NCBI GenBank assembly: GCA_017508665.1
Contig: JAFVYL010000003.1
Coordinates: 1 to 64,000 of the forward strand
DNA length: 64,000 nucleotides
Reading direction: 5' to 3'
From: Clostridia bacterium
GTDB taxonomy: Bacteria; Bacillota; Clostridia; Oscillospirales; CAG-272
A program made the translations under genes and the position numbers. Below are positions 7,187 to 14,562 of this stretch, one piece after another. Numbering within the stretch: position 1 is the first letter of the stretch; every line of letters starts with the position of its first letter. The notes beneath the pieces are model-generated. The model was not told where the DNA came from. It saw nothing but the letters and a program-made list of their open reading frames with translations, and searched no databases.

Positions 7187-7498
7187 ATGGAAAGATACGC
7201 ATGGAAGGGCAGAGTAAAGGGTGATATTGCTGAATACAAGCGCCGTCACGACGAGATATGGCCCGAGATGAAGGAGGTTCTGCACGAGGCAGGCATCACC
7301 AACTATTCTATATGGAACGTAGGTGACGAGCTCTTCGGTTACTACGAGTGCAAGAACGGTGTCGAGTTTGCCGCAAAGGTGCAGGCAGGCAGTCCCGTAA
7401 TCGACAGATGGAACGAGTATATGGATGATATACTCGAACTTGAGATGGAGCCTAACGGAGCACAGAAAAAGCTCGTAGAGGTCTTCAGATTCGAATAA
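7187..7498 (+). CDS. rhaM: L-rhamnose mutarotase
   Basis: This 103-aa protein is almost the same length as E. coli RhaM. It should interconvert the alpha and beta anomers of L-rhamnose. The family features are visible: RRHDEIWPEM with the catalytic His at residue 21, the ITNYSIW segment, and the C-terminal MEPNGAQKKLVEVFRF. No other rhamnose-catabolism gene (isomerase, kinase, aldolase) is in the window, so it works with genes elsewhere. AGAGGA precedes the start at a good distance. The terminator 10 nt after the stop is shared with the convergent non-coding RNA. Confidence 0.9.
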   Translation: MERYAWKGRVKGDIAEYKRRHDEIWPEMKEVLHEAGITNYSIWNVGDELFGYYECKNGVEFAAKVQAGSPVIDRWNEYMDDILELEMEPNGAQKKLVEVFRFE

Positions 7499-7499
7499 A

Positions 7500-7538
7500 A
7501 AGCAAAAAAAGGCGGTGTCACACGTTGACACCGCCTTT
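7500..7538 (-). terminator. Terminator of the minus-strand ncRNA, also usable by rhaM
   Basis: GGCGGTGTCA (7511-7520) pairs perfectly with TGACACCGCC (7526-7535). On the minus strand the stem is followed by a T7 run, which is ideal. On the plus strand only TTTGCC follows, so termination of rhaM would be weaker. Confidence 0.9.
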
Positions 7539-7805
7539 GCCGTACATTTTGCCTATTGAATGGAAATCACACCCCCGAGTGCCGCTCTTGGCACTGTTTT
7601 TGACCCTTGAGTCAAAAGCTCTGAGTGACGAAAGAGCTGTCGGTTGCCGTTCCTAATTAAAGTCGCGGCCTCGGGGGCGCGCAATAGTTGAATGATAGGG
7701 TTTTCTGCAGAGCCAAACCATCTTGCAAGCCTAAGCTATACATTCAGATTTACTCAAACAGACGACTGCAGACCTTCAATATTTAGGCAAAATATACAGT
7801 ACAGT
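7500..7805 (-). ncRNA. Stand-alone structured non-coding RNA, about 300 nt, family not identified
   Basis: The transcript is bounded by a consensus promoter and a perfect terminator and has no credible reading frame. A closing helix joins the ends: ATTTTGCCTA (minus strand of 7784-7793) pairs with TAGGCAAAAT (minus strand of 7546-7555), and GTAC pairs with GTAC just outside. A second long helix pairs CGCGCCCCCGAG (7670-7681) with CTCGGGGGTGTG (7568-7579). Its two G-U pairs form only in minus-strand RNA. Three hairpins lie inside it (AGTGCC/GGCACT, TTTGAC/GTCAAA, AGCTCT/AGAGCT). GCCTAA/TTAGGC and two CTGCAG copies suggest further pairing in the 5' half. I do not see the hallmarks of tmRNA, RNase P, SRP RNA, T-box or cobalamin riboswitch. 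Size and architecture would allow raiA-like or 6S-like RNA, but that is a guess. Confidence 0.75.
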
Positions 7806-7811
7806 ATGTCC

Positions 7812-7840
7812 GTTATATCATATATCGAGACAAATGTCAA
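7812..7840 (-). promoter_or_regulatory. Consensus sigma-A promoter of the ncRNA
   Basis: On the minus strand, a perfect TTGACA (7835-7840) and TATAAC (7812-7817) are separated by 17 nt. The predicted start is near 7805. TACAGTACAGTATG directly after it is self-similar. Confidence 0.88.
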
Positions 7841-7975
7841 TAACTTTGGTGATATTTAGAGGTTTTAATACAATACAATTCTGAATAAGGGTATTAGGTT
7901 TTGTAATATACTTCTATGTCTTTAACGCGCTTGTCCGGAGTGCAAAAATTTAAATGCGGTGTTTTAAAAAGCGAC

Positions 7976-8004
7976 TTGAAAAGAGCATTACCGTGTGGTA
8001 TAAT
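7976..8004 (+). promoter_or_regulatory. Sigma-A promoter of the small ORF / RNA methyltransferase pair
   Basis: TTGAAA (7976-7981) and TATAAT (7999-8004) are separated by 17 nt. The small gene starts at 8057. Confidence 0.85.
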
Positions 8005-8056
8005 CACAGTATAGGAAAACTTCAAGAGCGGTAACTTATATGAAAGGATAAACTTT

Positions 8057-8188
8057 ATGAGGCTGTTAGGAAAAGGACAAGATGCGGACCTCAGACTCTC
8101 GACCGAGCAGACGCATAACGGTACGTGCTATATCCTCGACTTTGTATTGAAGGACGGAGCAAAAAAAATTAAGGTTGTGATGGAATAA
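8057..8188 (+). CDS. 43-aa hypothetical protein coupled to the downstream methyltransferase
   Basis: An ATG preceded by GAAAGGA opens a 43-codon frame that ends in TAATG, so its stop codon shares one base with the start of the next gene. That is classic translational coupling. The product begins MRLLGKGQDADLRL and ends KKIKVVME. The middle, THNGTCYILDFVLKDG, looks like two beta strands. I recognise no family. The promoter at 7976-8004 serves it directly, and its ribosome-binding site is better than that of the following gene, which supports real translation. It could be a leader peptide, a small partner of the methyltransferase, or a remnant of a larger gene. Confidence 0.6.
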   Translation: MRLLGKGQDADLRLSTEQTHNGTCYILDFVLKDGAKKIKVVME

Positions 8189-9066
8189 TGAGTGGAATTA
8201 TAAGAATAGAGGAATTAGGTGACCCTCGTCTTGACCTCTTTGTCAGACTTACGGGCGCACAGCTCAGATCGAAGCTTGAGCCCGAAAAAGGCGTATTCAT
8301 CGCCGAAAGTCCTACGGTCATCGAGGTAGCTCTCGACTCGGGATGTGAGCCGATAGCTCTCCTGACGGACGAGAGGCTGATAAACGGAGCGGTTGAGAAA
8401 ATAATAAAAAGGTGCGAGGGCGTGCCGATTTATTCAGCGAAAAAGGAGATTCTTGAGGGAATTACCGGGTTTGCTCTTACACGGGGTGCGCTCTGTGCTA
8501 TGAGAAGACCGAGGATGCCTGAGCTCTCGGAGCTGCTTGAGGGCGCTCGCACGGTTGCCGTGCTTGAGAATATAGCCGACTCGACGAATATAGGCGCGAT
8601 ATTCCGCTCTGCCGCCGCGCTCGGTGTAGATGCGGTGCTCGTTACACCCGATTGCTGTGATCCTCTCTGCCGCAGGGCGGTGAGAGTCAGCATGGGCACG
8701 ATATTCCGCGTGCCTTGGGGTGTTATAGGTGAGTCGCAGGCTGATTGGCGCGAGGGGGGAGTAAAGCTCTTGCAGAGCTACGGCTTCAAGACGGCTGCCA
8801 TGGCGCTGAATGAGAATTCGGTAAATATCGACGATCCCACGCTGATGAGCGAGGATAAGGTTGCGGTAATTCTCGGTACAGAGGGCACGGGCCTTGCAAA
8901 GAGTACGATAGAAAACAGCGACTACACCGTAATGATACCCATGCAGAACGAGGTGGACTCTCTCAACGTTGCCGCCGCCGGAGTTATAGCATTCTGGCAG
9001 CTGGTGAGGCGTAAGTGGAAAGTGGAAAGTGGAAAGTTGAAAGTGTGGGGCTTACGTCTTGCATAG
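8188..9066 (+). CDS. TrmH/SpoU-family RNA 2'-O-methyltransferase
   Basis: This 292-aa SPOUT methyltransferase should transfer a methyl group from S-adenosylmethionine to a ribose 2'-OH in rRNA or tRNA. The three SpoU motifs are in order: ENIADSTNIGAIFRSAAALG (Asn and Arg of motif 1, about 128-147), VILGTEGTGL (motif 2), and IPMQNEVDSLNVAAAG (motif 3) near 250-265. An N-terminal substrate-binding domain at 10-100 contains the ESPTVIEVALDSG segment seen in RlmB-like enzymes. After the normal end of the fold (WQLVRR) the reading frame runs into an intergenic-type repeat. This adds about 17 residues, KWKVESGKLKVWGLRLA, not expected in the family. Confidence 0.88.
   Translation: MSGIIRIEELGDPRLDLFVRLTGAQLRSKLEPEKGVFIAESPTVIEVALDSGCEPIALLTDERLINGAVEKIIKRCEGVPIYSAKKEILEGITGFALTRGALCAMRRPRMPELSELLEGARTVAVLENIADSTNIGAIFRSAAALGVDAVLVTPDCCDPLCRRAVRVSMGTIFRVPWGVIGESQADWREGGVKLLQSYGFKTAAMALNENSVNIDDPTLMSEDKVAVILGTEGTGLAKSTIENSDYTVMIPMQNEVDSLNVAAAGVIAFWQLVRRKWKVESGKLKVWGLRLA
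9012..9046 (+). repeat. GTGGAAAGTGGAAAG repeat forming the 3' end of a gene
   Basis: Three to four copies of GTGGAAA/GTTGAAA lie inside the last codons of the RNA methyltransferase gene. They encode its unusual Lys/Val/Glu-rich tail. Sequence class matches the intergenic repeat at 7101-7156. Confidence 0.65.
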
Positions 9067-9070
9067 ATAC

Positions 9071-9112
9071 AGAAAAAGCGAGCCGTTTTTGCGGCTCGCT
9101 TAATGTTTTTTA
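9071..9112. terminator. Bidirectional terminator with the GCGAGCCG stem
   Basis: GCGAGCCG (9078-9085) pairs with CGGCTCGC (9092-9099). A T-run follows on the minus strand (T5CT) and a weaker one on the plus strand. It can serve the methyltransferase gene and the convergent acyltransferase gene. The stem and loop are almost the same as the terminator at 4234-4264. Confidence 0.75.
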
Positions 9113-9216
9113 TCAGTGAATTTAAAGCGCGGACTTTAAATTTGAGATGAAACACTGTAGCTTGGTGTGTGATTTTGCTTGAAATAACAGATGTTTTGCT
9201 AACTATTATTTACTTT

Positions 9217-10515
9217 TTACTGATTGTTGTGCTTGTTTTTCATCTCCGCGTTAGCTATCTTGTAAATTTCCTCAGCGGCAAGACGCGCCTTTGCTACAGG
9301 CACTGACTGATCCTTGGGGAAGCAATAGAAGATACATTCGGGGGATGATAAGGCGATGACGTCACCTCTCTCGTAGAAGTTAAAGTCAGCACATATGCTG
9401 TGTGAGGCCAGGGGCTTGTGCTCGTAATTGATCTCGCCATCGGCTCCTATGAGCTTGAAGCCATCTCTTGTATGGACGAGCTGTCCTTCTCCTACGTCAA
9501 AGACATCGTGCGTGTCTGTGCTTATCCATATGTTTACGGGAATATCGAGGCGATATTCACCTCTCTCTATCTCTTCTCTCACGGCCTCGCGCTCCCATCT
9601 GTACCAATCGGGCACATGGGTGAACTCGGCATCACGGTCTATTCCGATCAGCTCGCCGTATTCACTGAGCTCGTATTCAGCGCCGCACTCTTTGCACGTT
9701 AGTCTGATGCCCTTGCCGAGCATCTTGCCTTCTGCCTTACATTCGGGGCACTTATAGAGGACCCTCTCAAGGCTGTCGGCTCTGAAGCTCTCGCTGATCC
9801 TTACCTTGTTTTCCTTCTGCCACTTGAAGCTGTCAAACGCGAACTGCTCAAAGACTGTTTTTGTGATCTCCTCGGCAGGCATTTTTGCCACCTGCTCGCT
9901 CGAGAGCAGACACTCAAGCGTAGCGGACACCCTTACACGTCTTCTCTGCAGATTGTTGTAAAGCGGATCGCGTGAAAATGCTCCGTAGGTTTTCAGCATA
10001 ACGAGTGGTAAACCGAGCATCTTAACACACTTACCGATGGTATCGGAGAGAGTGGTCGTTGTACCGTCAAAGGTGTATCCCGCCTCGGGGAACATTACTA
10101 TATTTGTTTTGAGCTTTCTTGCCGCGTGCAGCATATCGCGTACGAGCACCGTGTCAGACGAGAACTTCTTTGTCGGGATACAGCCGATCTTGCGCATAAG
10201 CCAATCCTTGCCGAAGAAGGCGTCCGTGGTGGTGACGATATTAAACGGCTTCGGATAAAGCGCGGTCGCAACGATCTCAAGATCGATGAAGCTCGAGTGA
10301 TTCATGAGAATAAACGATCCCTCGCCCTTTTTAATCTTGTCCATGCCGATCTTCTCGCACTTAAAGTGTGTCGCCATCATATCCGGCAGGGATACGAGGC
10401 GCATCAGCGTTCTAAAGAAGAAGCTCGGCTTTTTCGGCTTCTTGTGCTTTTTATTGTTTTTCTTTGCGTCCTCGATAACCTGCCGGTACGGGAGCTTTGT
10501 AACCTTGATCTTCAT
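9217..10515 (-). CDS. PlsC-type acyltransferase with a C-terminal zinc-ribbon extension
   Basis: This 432-aa protein has an N-terminal lysophospholipid acyltransferase domain (about 55-240). It carries the catalytic NHSSFID block (N72-H73 to D78) and the substrate motif MFPEAG, as in 1-acyl-glycerol-3-phosphate acyltransferases. Unlike ordinary PlsC proteins of about 200-250 aa it continues with a zinc ribbon, CPEC...CKEC (about 256-276). A further 150-residue domain of unknown function, rich in Trp, Tyr and Glu, follows. The N-terminus is strongly basic (KKNNKKHKKPKKP), suiting contact with the membrane surface. It is divergently arranged with the trehalase gene, and a 17-nt palindrome lies between them. 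The acyltransferase activity is inferred from motifs. What the extension binds is unknown. Confidence 0.82.
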   Translation of the reverse strand: MKIKVTKLPYRQVIEDAKKNNKKHKKPKKPSFFFRTLMRLVSLPDMMATHFKCEKIGMDKIKKGEGSFILMNHSSFIDLEIVATALYPKPFNIVTTTDAFFGKDWLMRKIGCIPTKKFSSDTVLVRDMLHAARKLKTNIVMFPEAGYTFDGTTTTLSDTIGKCVKMLGLPLVMLKTYGAFSRDPLYNNLQRRRVRVSATLECLLSSEQVAKMPAEEITKTVFEQFAFDSFKWQKENKVRISESFRADSLERVLYKCPECKAEGKMLGKGIRLTCKECGAEYELSEYGELIGIDRDAEFTHVPDWYRWEREAVREEIERGEYRLDIPVNIWISTDTHDVFDVGEGQLVHTRDGFKLIGADGEINYEHKPLASHSICADFNFYERGDVIALSSPECIFYCFPKDQSVPVAKARLAAEEIYKIANAEMKNKHNNQ

Positions 10516-10571
10516 AACAAGATACCTTTCGGCATTACTGCATGCTTATTTGAGGGCATACTTAATAAGTA

Positions 10572-10588
10572 TACTGTATCATACAGTA
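10572..10588. promoter_or_regulatory. 17-nt perfect palindrome in a divergent promoter region
   Basis: TACTGTAT-C-ATACAGTA is perfectly symmetric and lies between the acyltransferase gene (minus) and the trehalase gene (plus). It suggests a dimeric repressor site. It has CTG/CAG arms like an E. coli LexA box, but with a 7-nt rather than 10-nt spacing. Confidence 0.45.
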
Positions 10589-10649
10589 ATAAAATTAACC
10601 TTAAATAATATAAAATAACGGCGGAAATGCAAAAAAAGACGCTCTGTAC

Positions 10650-10678
10650 TTGAAAACGAAAAATCGGTATGATATAAT
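10650..10678 (+). promoter_or_regulatory. Sigma-A promoter of the trehalase gene
   Basis: TTGAAA (10650-10655) and TATAAT (10673-10678) are separated by 17 nt. It lies inside the longest possible open frame, so translation must begin further downstream. Confidence 0.85.
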
Positions 10679-10709
10679 CAACAAAAAACACCTTTTTGGG
10701 GATATGCGA

Positions 10710-11927
10710 ATGACAGTCAACGAATATATAGAAAAAAATCTTCCGAACACGGTGAGGTACAGGCCATATGATGAGCCTCCCTTTTTTGCCTTGCCGAACC
10801 CTTACAACGTGCCGTGCGCTGAGGGAATGTTTCAGGAAATGTATTATTGGGATACCTATTTTACGAATATAGGTCATATTATAGACGGAAACTTTGAGCA
10901 AGCTAGATGTAACGTCGAGAATCTCGCGGCTATGGCAGAGAGATTCGGGTTTGTCCTTAACGGCAACCGCGAGGAGTTTTTAAATAATTCGCAGCCGCCT
11001 TTTTTATCTCAGGCGGTAAGAGAGGTATATGAGGTAACCCACGACCTTGCGTGGCTTAGGAAAATGTGCTCTGCGATCCGTAAGGAATATGAATTCTATA
11101 CCGAAAGAATGGGTACTGAGCTTGGGCTCTCGAGATATGACGCTGTGACTCCTATGTCTGATGAGCAGATAAAGCGCGGAGCAGAGCTTATGATACAGAG
11201 AATGGGATACCGCCCCGACGTCAGCGAATACGATCTCGCGAGAGGACTTTTTGCGGTTGGAGAAAGCGGCTGGGACGTGAATCCGAGAATGACCTACCGC
11301 GCGTATGAGATCATACCCGTGGAGCTTAACGCGCTCCTTTACTCGATGGAAATGAATATGGCATACTTTGCCGAGGAGCTGGGCGAGGGGGCAGAGGAGA
11401 TCCTTTGGAATAACAGGGCTAAAAAACGCGCAGAGCTTTGCAGAAGATATTTGCTCGGAGAAGATAAAATCTTCCACGACTACGACATTTCCAAGTCGGA
11501 GAGGACAGATACGGTGAGCGCCGCATTGTTTTATCCTATGTATTTCGGCATGCTGAGCGAAGACGAGGCGCAGTCTCTTGTAAATAAGGTTCTGCCTATA
11601 CTTGAGACAGATTACGGCATCCTTACCTGTGAGAGAATGGATTGGGTGAGAGGCAATTACCAATGGGGTTATCCAAACGGATGGCCGCCTATGCAGATAA
11701 TAGCTGTCGGCGGACTCCTCAGATACGGATACACCGAGGATGCGCGCAGAGTGGCGGCTAAGTTCCTTTCCCTTATAGAAAAATGCTTCCGTGATACGGA
11801 ACACCTGTGGGAAAAGTATGACGTTGTAGAGGGCAGTGCAAACGCGCTGGCAGAGTATGAGACACCTGCCATGCTTGGATGGACCTACGGTGCGTACAGA
11901 TATCTCGGCAAGATTTTATCGAAATAA
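10710..11927 (+). CDS. Trehalase-family glycoside hydrolase (GH37-like)
   Basis: About 405 aa; it should hydrolyse alpha,alpha-trehalose to glucose. GH37 features are visible: GMFQEMYYWDTYF near the N-terminus (signature 1), FVLNGNREEFLNNSQPP, ESGWDVNPR with the probable catalytic acid Asp, and YQWGYPNGWPPMQ (signature 2). EKYDVVEG carries a late conserved Glu. There is no signal peptide, so it is a cytoplasmic enzyme. ATG 10710 is preferred because GGGG stands eight bases upstream. ATG 10704 is possible, and the TTG at 10650 is excluded because it coincides with the -35 box. A related family member acting on another glucoside remains possible. Confidence 0.83.
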   Translation: MTVNEYIEKNLPNTVRYRPYDEPPFFALPNPYNVPCAEGMFQEMYYWDTYFTNIGHIIDGNFEQARCNVENLAAMAERFGFVLNGNREEFLNNSQPPFLSQAVREVYEVTHDLAWLRKMCSAIRKEYEFYTERMGTELGLSRYDAVTPMSDEQIKRGAELMIQRMGYRPDVSEYDLARGLFAVGESGWDVNPRMTYRAYEIIPVELNALLYSMEMNMAYFAEELGEGAEEILWNNRAKKRAELCRRYLLGEDKIFHDYDISKSERTDTVSAALFYPMYFGMLSEDEAQSLVNKVLPILETDYGILTCERMDWVRGNYQWGYPNGWPPMQIIAVGGLLRYGYTEDARRVAAKFLSLIEKCFRDTEHLWEKYDVVEGSANALAEYETPAMLGWTYGAYRYLGKILSK

Positions 11928-11970
11928 AATACAGCACTCAATATACAAAAAACGACAACTAAACATTACA

Positions 11971-12014
11971 AAAAGCGAGTAAACCGACCTAAAACGGAAG
12001 GAATACTCGCTTTT
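11971..12014. terminator. Bidirectional terminator between convergent genes
   Basis: AAAAGCGAGTA (11971-11981) pairs with TACTCGCTTTT (12004-12014), with an inner CCG/CGG pairing in the loop. It serves the trehalase gene on the plus strand and tcdA on the minus strand. Confidence 0.75.
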
Positions 12015-12038
12015 ATTATTCTGAAAAAAACGGTAAAA

Positions 12039-12731
12039 TCACACCGGATCTTTGCGGACTGCTATATCCTTGATGATCTCGCCTGCGATGATAAGTCCGA
12101 CTGCCGAGGGCACGAAGGATATACTGCCCGGGGTGCGCTCACCGCTCGGATTTATGGGCGGCTCGTCGGAGAAAACGGTCTTTAGGTGGTTGACACCTCT
12201 TTTGCGCAGCTCTGTGCGCATCACCTTTGACAAGGGGTCTGTGTGAGTTTTTGATATATCCGCTACCTTGAATCTTGTGGGATCGAGCTTATTGCCCGCG
12301 CCCATAGAGGAGATGATTTGTATATCTTTTTTCTTTGCCTCTGTGATAAGATGGAGCTTGGATTTAACCGAGTCGATACAGTCGGCAATATAGTCGAAGT
12401 CACCTAGATCTATCGGATTTTCCTCCGAGTAGAATTCGTTTATTGCCATGACCTCGCACTCGGGGTTGATATCGGCGATCCTCTCCTTCATTACCTCGGT
12501 CTTGTATCTGCCGACGGTGGAGTGGAGAGCGATTATCTGACGGTTAATATTCGACACGGATACTCGGTCAGAGTCGATAAGAGAGATTTTTCCGACACCG
12601 GCTCTTGCGAGAGCTTCTGTCACAAATCCACCCACTCCGCCGATGCCGAACACCGCCACGTGTGAAGTCTTAAGCCTATTTACCGCATCCTGACCGAGCA
12701 TCATCTCGGTTCTTGAATAGACAGTTTCCAT
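12039..12731 (-). CDS. tcdA: tRNA threonylcarbamoyladenosine dehydratase
   Basis: This 230-aa E1-like (ThiF/MoeB-fold) enzyme of the TcdA/CsdL type should use ATP to dehydrate t6A37 in tRNA to cyclic t6A. The nucleotide-binding loop VFGIGGVGGFV is at about 29-39. It is followed by LIDSDRVSVSNINRQ (Asp and Arg for adenylation) and DCIDSVKSKLHLI. The family-typical DPTRFKVADISKTHTDPL and GSISFVPSAVGLIIAGE close the protein. It lacks the CxxC pairs of MoeB-type zinc sites. Its start is four bases after the yifB stop, so they form one operon. TsaD, which helps make the t6A substrate, is encoded at 31025-32107. Confidence 0.9.
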   Translation of the reverse strand: METVYSRTEMMLGQDAVNRLKTSHVAVFGIGGVGGFVTEALARAGVGKISLIDSDRVSVSNINRQIIALHSTVGRYKTEVMKERIADINPECEVMAINEFYSEENPIDLGDFDYIADCIDSVKSKLHLITEAKKKDIQIISSMGAGNKLDPTRFKVADISKTHTDPLSKVMRTELRKRGVNHLKTVFSDEPPINPSGERTPGSISFVPSAVGLIIAGEIIKDIAVRKDPV

Positions 12732-12734
12732 TAC

Positions 12735-14282
12735 TTAACCTCTCTTCCAATATTTACGGTCGAGAGAGCGGTACATGATAGCTTCTGCTATATGATCCGC
12801 GTTTATGTTCTCGCATCCGTCAAGGTCTGCGATGGTACGCGCGACTCTCAGCACTCTGTCGTGGCCTCTGGCAGAGAGACCGAGTGACTCAAACGCCTCT
12901 CTCATAAGAGTGGACGCTTCCTCGTCCAGCTCACAGTGGCGGCGGAGCATATCTACCGACATATTTGCGTTAAGGACACCTGTTCTGTCACCCGCCTTGG
13001 CGAGTCTTTCGTTTGTAAATCTTCTCGCGGCGTTTACTCTCTCGCGGATGACCGAGGAGGGCTCACCGTGGTTGCCCTTACCGGCAATATCGTCGTAGGA
13101 CACCGAGGGCAGCTCGATCTCTATATCGATTCTGTCAAGCAGAGGACCGGATACCTTCTCGAGATATTTTGACACGGATTGGGGGGTACAGGAGCATTTT
13201 TTATCGGGATCGCCGAAATATCCGCATCTGCAGGGGTTCATCGCGCAGACGAGCATAAACTTTGCGGGATAGGTTATTTTAGCCGCCGCGCGGGTTACTG
13301 TTACGACACCGTCCTCAAGCGGCTGACGGAGAGATTCCGTGGTCTTTTTCGAAAACTCGGGAAGCTCGTCAAGGAAAAGTATGCCGTTGTGCGCCATGGA
13401 TATCTCACCCGGGCGGGGATAAGTTCCGCCGCCTACGAGTCCCGGCATAGTAACGGTATGGTGGGGAGAACGGAAGGGGCGTGTAGTGATAAGGCCCTTG
13501 CGGAGCTTTCCGCTGACCGAGTGTATCTTGGTGGTCTCGAGAGCCTCCTCAAAGTCCATATCGGGAAGAATAGAGGAGAGCCTTTTTGCCAGCATCGACT
13601 TGCCCGTGCCGGGAGGTCCTATCATAAGCACGTTGTGACCGCCTGCCGCCGCTATCTCAAGAGCTCTTTTTGCCTTGAGCTGACCGCATACGTCATAGAA
13701 GTCGGGCGCGTCGGAATGTGCGGTGAGGTCTAATGTCGGCAGGGACGAGGGCGTGGGCTCTATCAGCTGATTGCCCTTCAGGTGCTCGACAAGCTCTCTG
13801 AGTGTCTTGACCGCATATACCGTGATACCGCTGACTACGGTAGCCTCGTCACGGTTGGCGTAGGGGACGAATATCTCCTTTTTGCCGAGATCTCTTGCCG
13901 AGACAGCCATGGGAAGGACACCGGCTATGCCGCGCACCTCACCCGAGAGCGATAACTCGCCTATTATACATTTATCGGAAAAATCGTATTCTCTCGGGAT
14001 CACACCGTCACTCTGCAAAATGGCGCACATGATCGCAAGATCGAACACGGTACCCTCCTTTTTGATGTCTGCGGGGGCGAGATTTATCATTAGATCAAGG
14101 GGAGGAAAAACGTATCCGCTGTTCTCACACGCGGATTGAACTCGGTTTTTAGCCTCTTTTACAGCCGCGTCGGGAAGTCCTACAAGCTCAAATCTCGGGA
14201 GTCTGTCCCAAGCGGAACATTCCACCGTCACCTCAAAACCCTCTATACCGAGGACACCTGATGAATATATCTTGGAAAGCAT
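12735..14282 (-). CDS. YifB/ComM-family Mg-chelatase-like AAA+ ATPase
   Basis: This 515-aa protein has an N-terminal ChlI-like domain (residues 1-185), then an AAA+ core. Walker A is MIGPPGTGKSMLAKRL (about 217-232) and Walker B is GILFLDELPEF. A Cys cluster (NPCRCGYFGDPDKKCSC) and the C-terminal Mg-chelatase helical domain follow. The ComM homologue is a helicase acting in branch migration during natural transformation. The start codon is ATG 14282, preceded by AAAGGAG. A promoter occupies the longer open frame upstream, which rules out an earlier start. It forms a two-gene operon with tcdA. Confidence 0.9.
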   Translation of the reverse strand: MLSKIYSSGVLGIEGFEVTVECSAWDRLPRFELVGLPDAAVKEAKNRVQSACENSGYVFPPLDLMINLAPADIKKEGTVFDLAIMCAILQSDGVIPREYDFSDKCIIGELSLSGEVRGIAGVLPMAVSARDLGKKEIFVPYANRDEATVVSGITVYAVKTLRELVEHLKGNQLIEPTPSSLPTLDLTAHSDAPDFYDVCGQLKAKRALEIAAAGGHNVLMIGPPGTGKSMLAKRLSSILPDMDFEEALETTKIHSVSGKLRKGLITTRPFRSPHHTVTMPGLVGGGTYPRPGEISMAHNGILFLDELPEFSKKTTESLRQPLEDGVVTVTRAAAKITYPAKFMLVCAMNPCRCGYFGDPDKKCSCTPQSVSKYLEKVSGPLLDRIDIEIELPSVSYDDIAGKGNHGEPSSVIRERVNAARRFTNERLAKAGDRTGVLNANMSVDMLRRHCELDEEASTLMREAFESLGLSARGHDRVLRVARTIADLDGCENINADHIAEAIMYRSLDRKYWKRG

Positions 14283-14313
14283 AACTGTCTCCTTTTGTCG
14301 GTTTTCTGAGTAT

Positions 14314-14342
14314 ATTATACTGCAACTGCGAGGATAAATCAA
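14314..14342 (-). promoter_or_regulatory. Promoter of the yifB-tcdA operon
   Basis: On the minus strand, TTGATT (14337-14342) and TATAAT (14314-14319) are separated by 17 nt, about 32 nt before the yifB start. Confidence 0.75.
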
Positions 14343-14492
14343 TGCAAAATGAAAAATTCGTAACGCAGAATGAGAAATTGGACGGGGGAGGCTTAAGAGT
14401 GGCGTTTATCCGCGGTGCGCTCTGCCCGCCTGTGTTGATTTGTTGAAAAGGTAGAACTTTCTATCCAAAATATCCAAATATTTAAAATACTG

Positions 14493-14522
14493 TTGCAACG
14501 TTATATTTTTATATGTTATAAT
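14493..14522 (+). promoter_or_regulatory. Promoter of the large LamG-like surface protein gene
   Basis: TTGCAA (14493-14498) and TATAAT (14517-14522) are separated by 18 nt in an A/T-rich leader. Confidence 0.75.
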
Positions 14523-14562
14523 TATTCCGTAAAAATATTTTTGCGTTTAAAAGGAGAAAAAC

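Noticed and set aside
7546..7793. tmRNA, RNase P RNA, SRP RNA or T-box as identity of the ncRNA
   Set aside because: The hallmark sequences (tRNA-like TTC arm, GAGGAAAGTCC, GGAAGCAGC-type loop, AGGGTGG) are absent on both strands.
10572..10588. LexA (SOS) box
   Set aside because: CTG/CAG arms fit, but the spacing is 7 nt rather than 10. Firmicute LexA sites are of a different type (GAAC-N4-GTTC).
14343..14492. Another copy of the A/T-rich repeat after yifB
   Set aside because: The words AATGCAAAATGAAAAATT are of similar style, but no long exact match to the other copies is seen.
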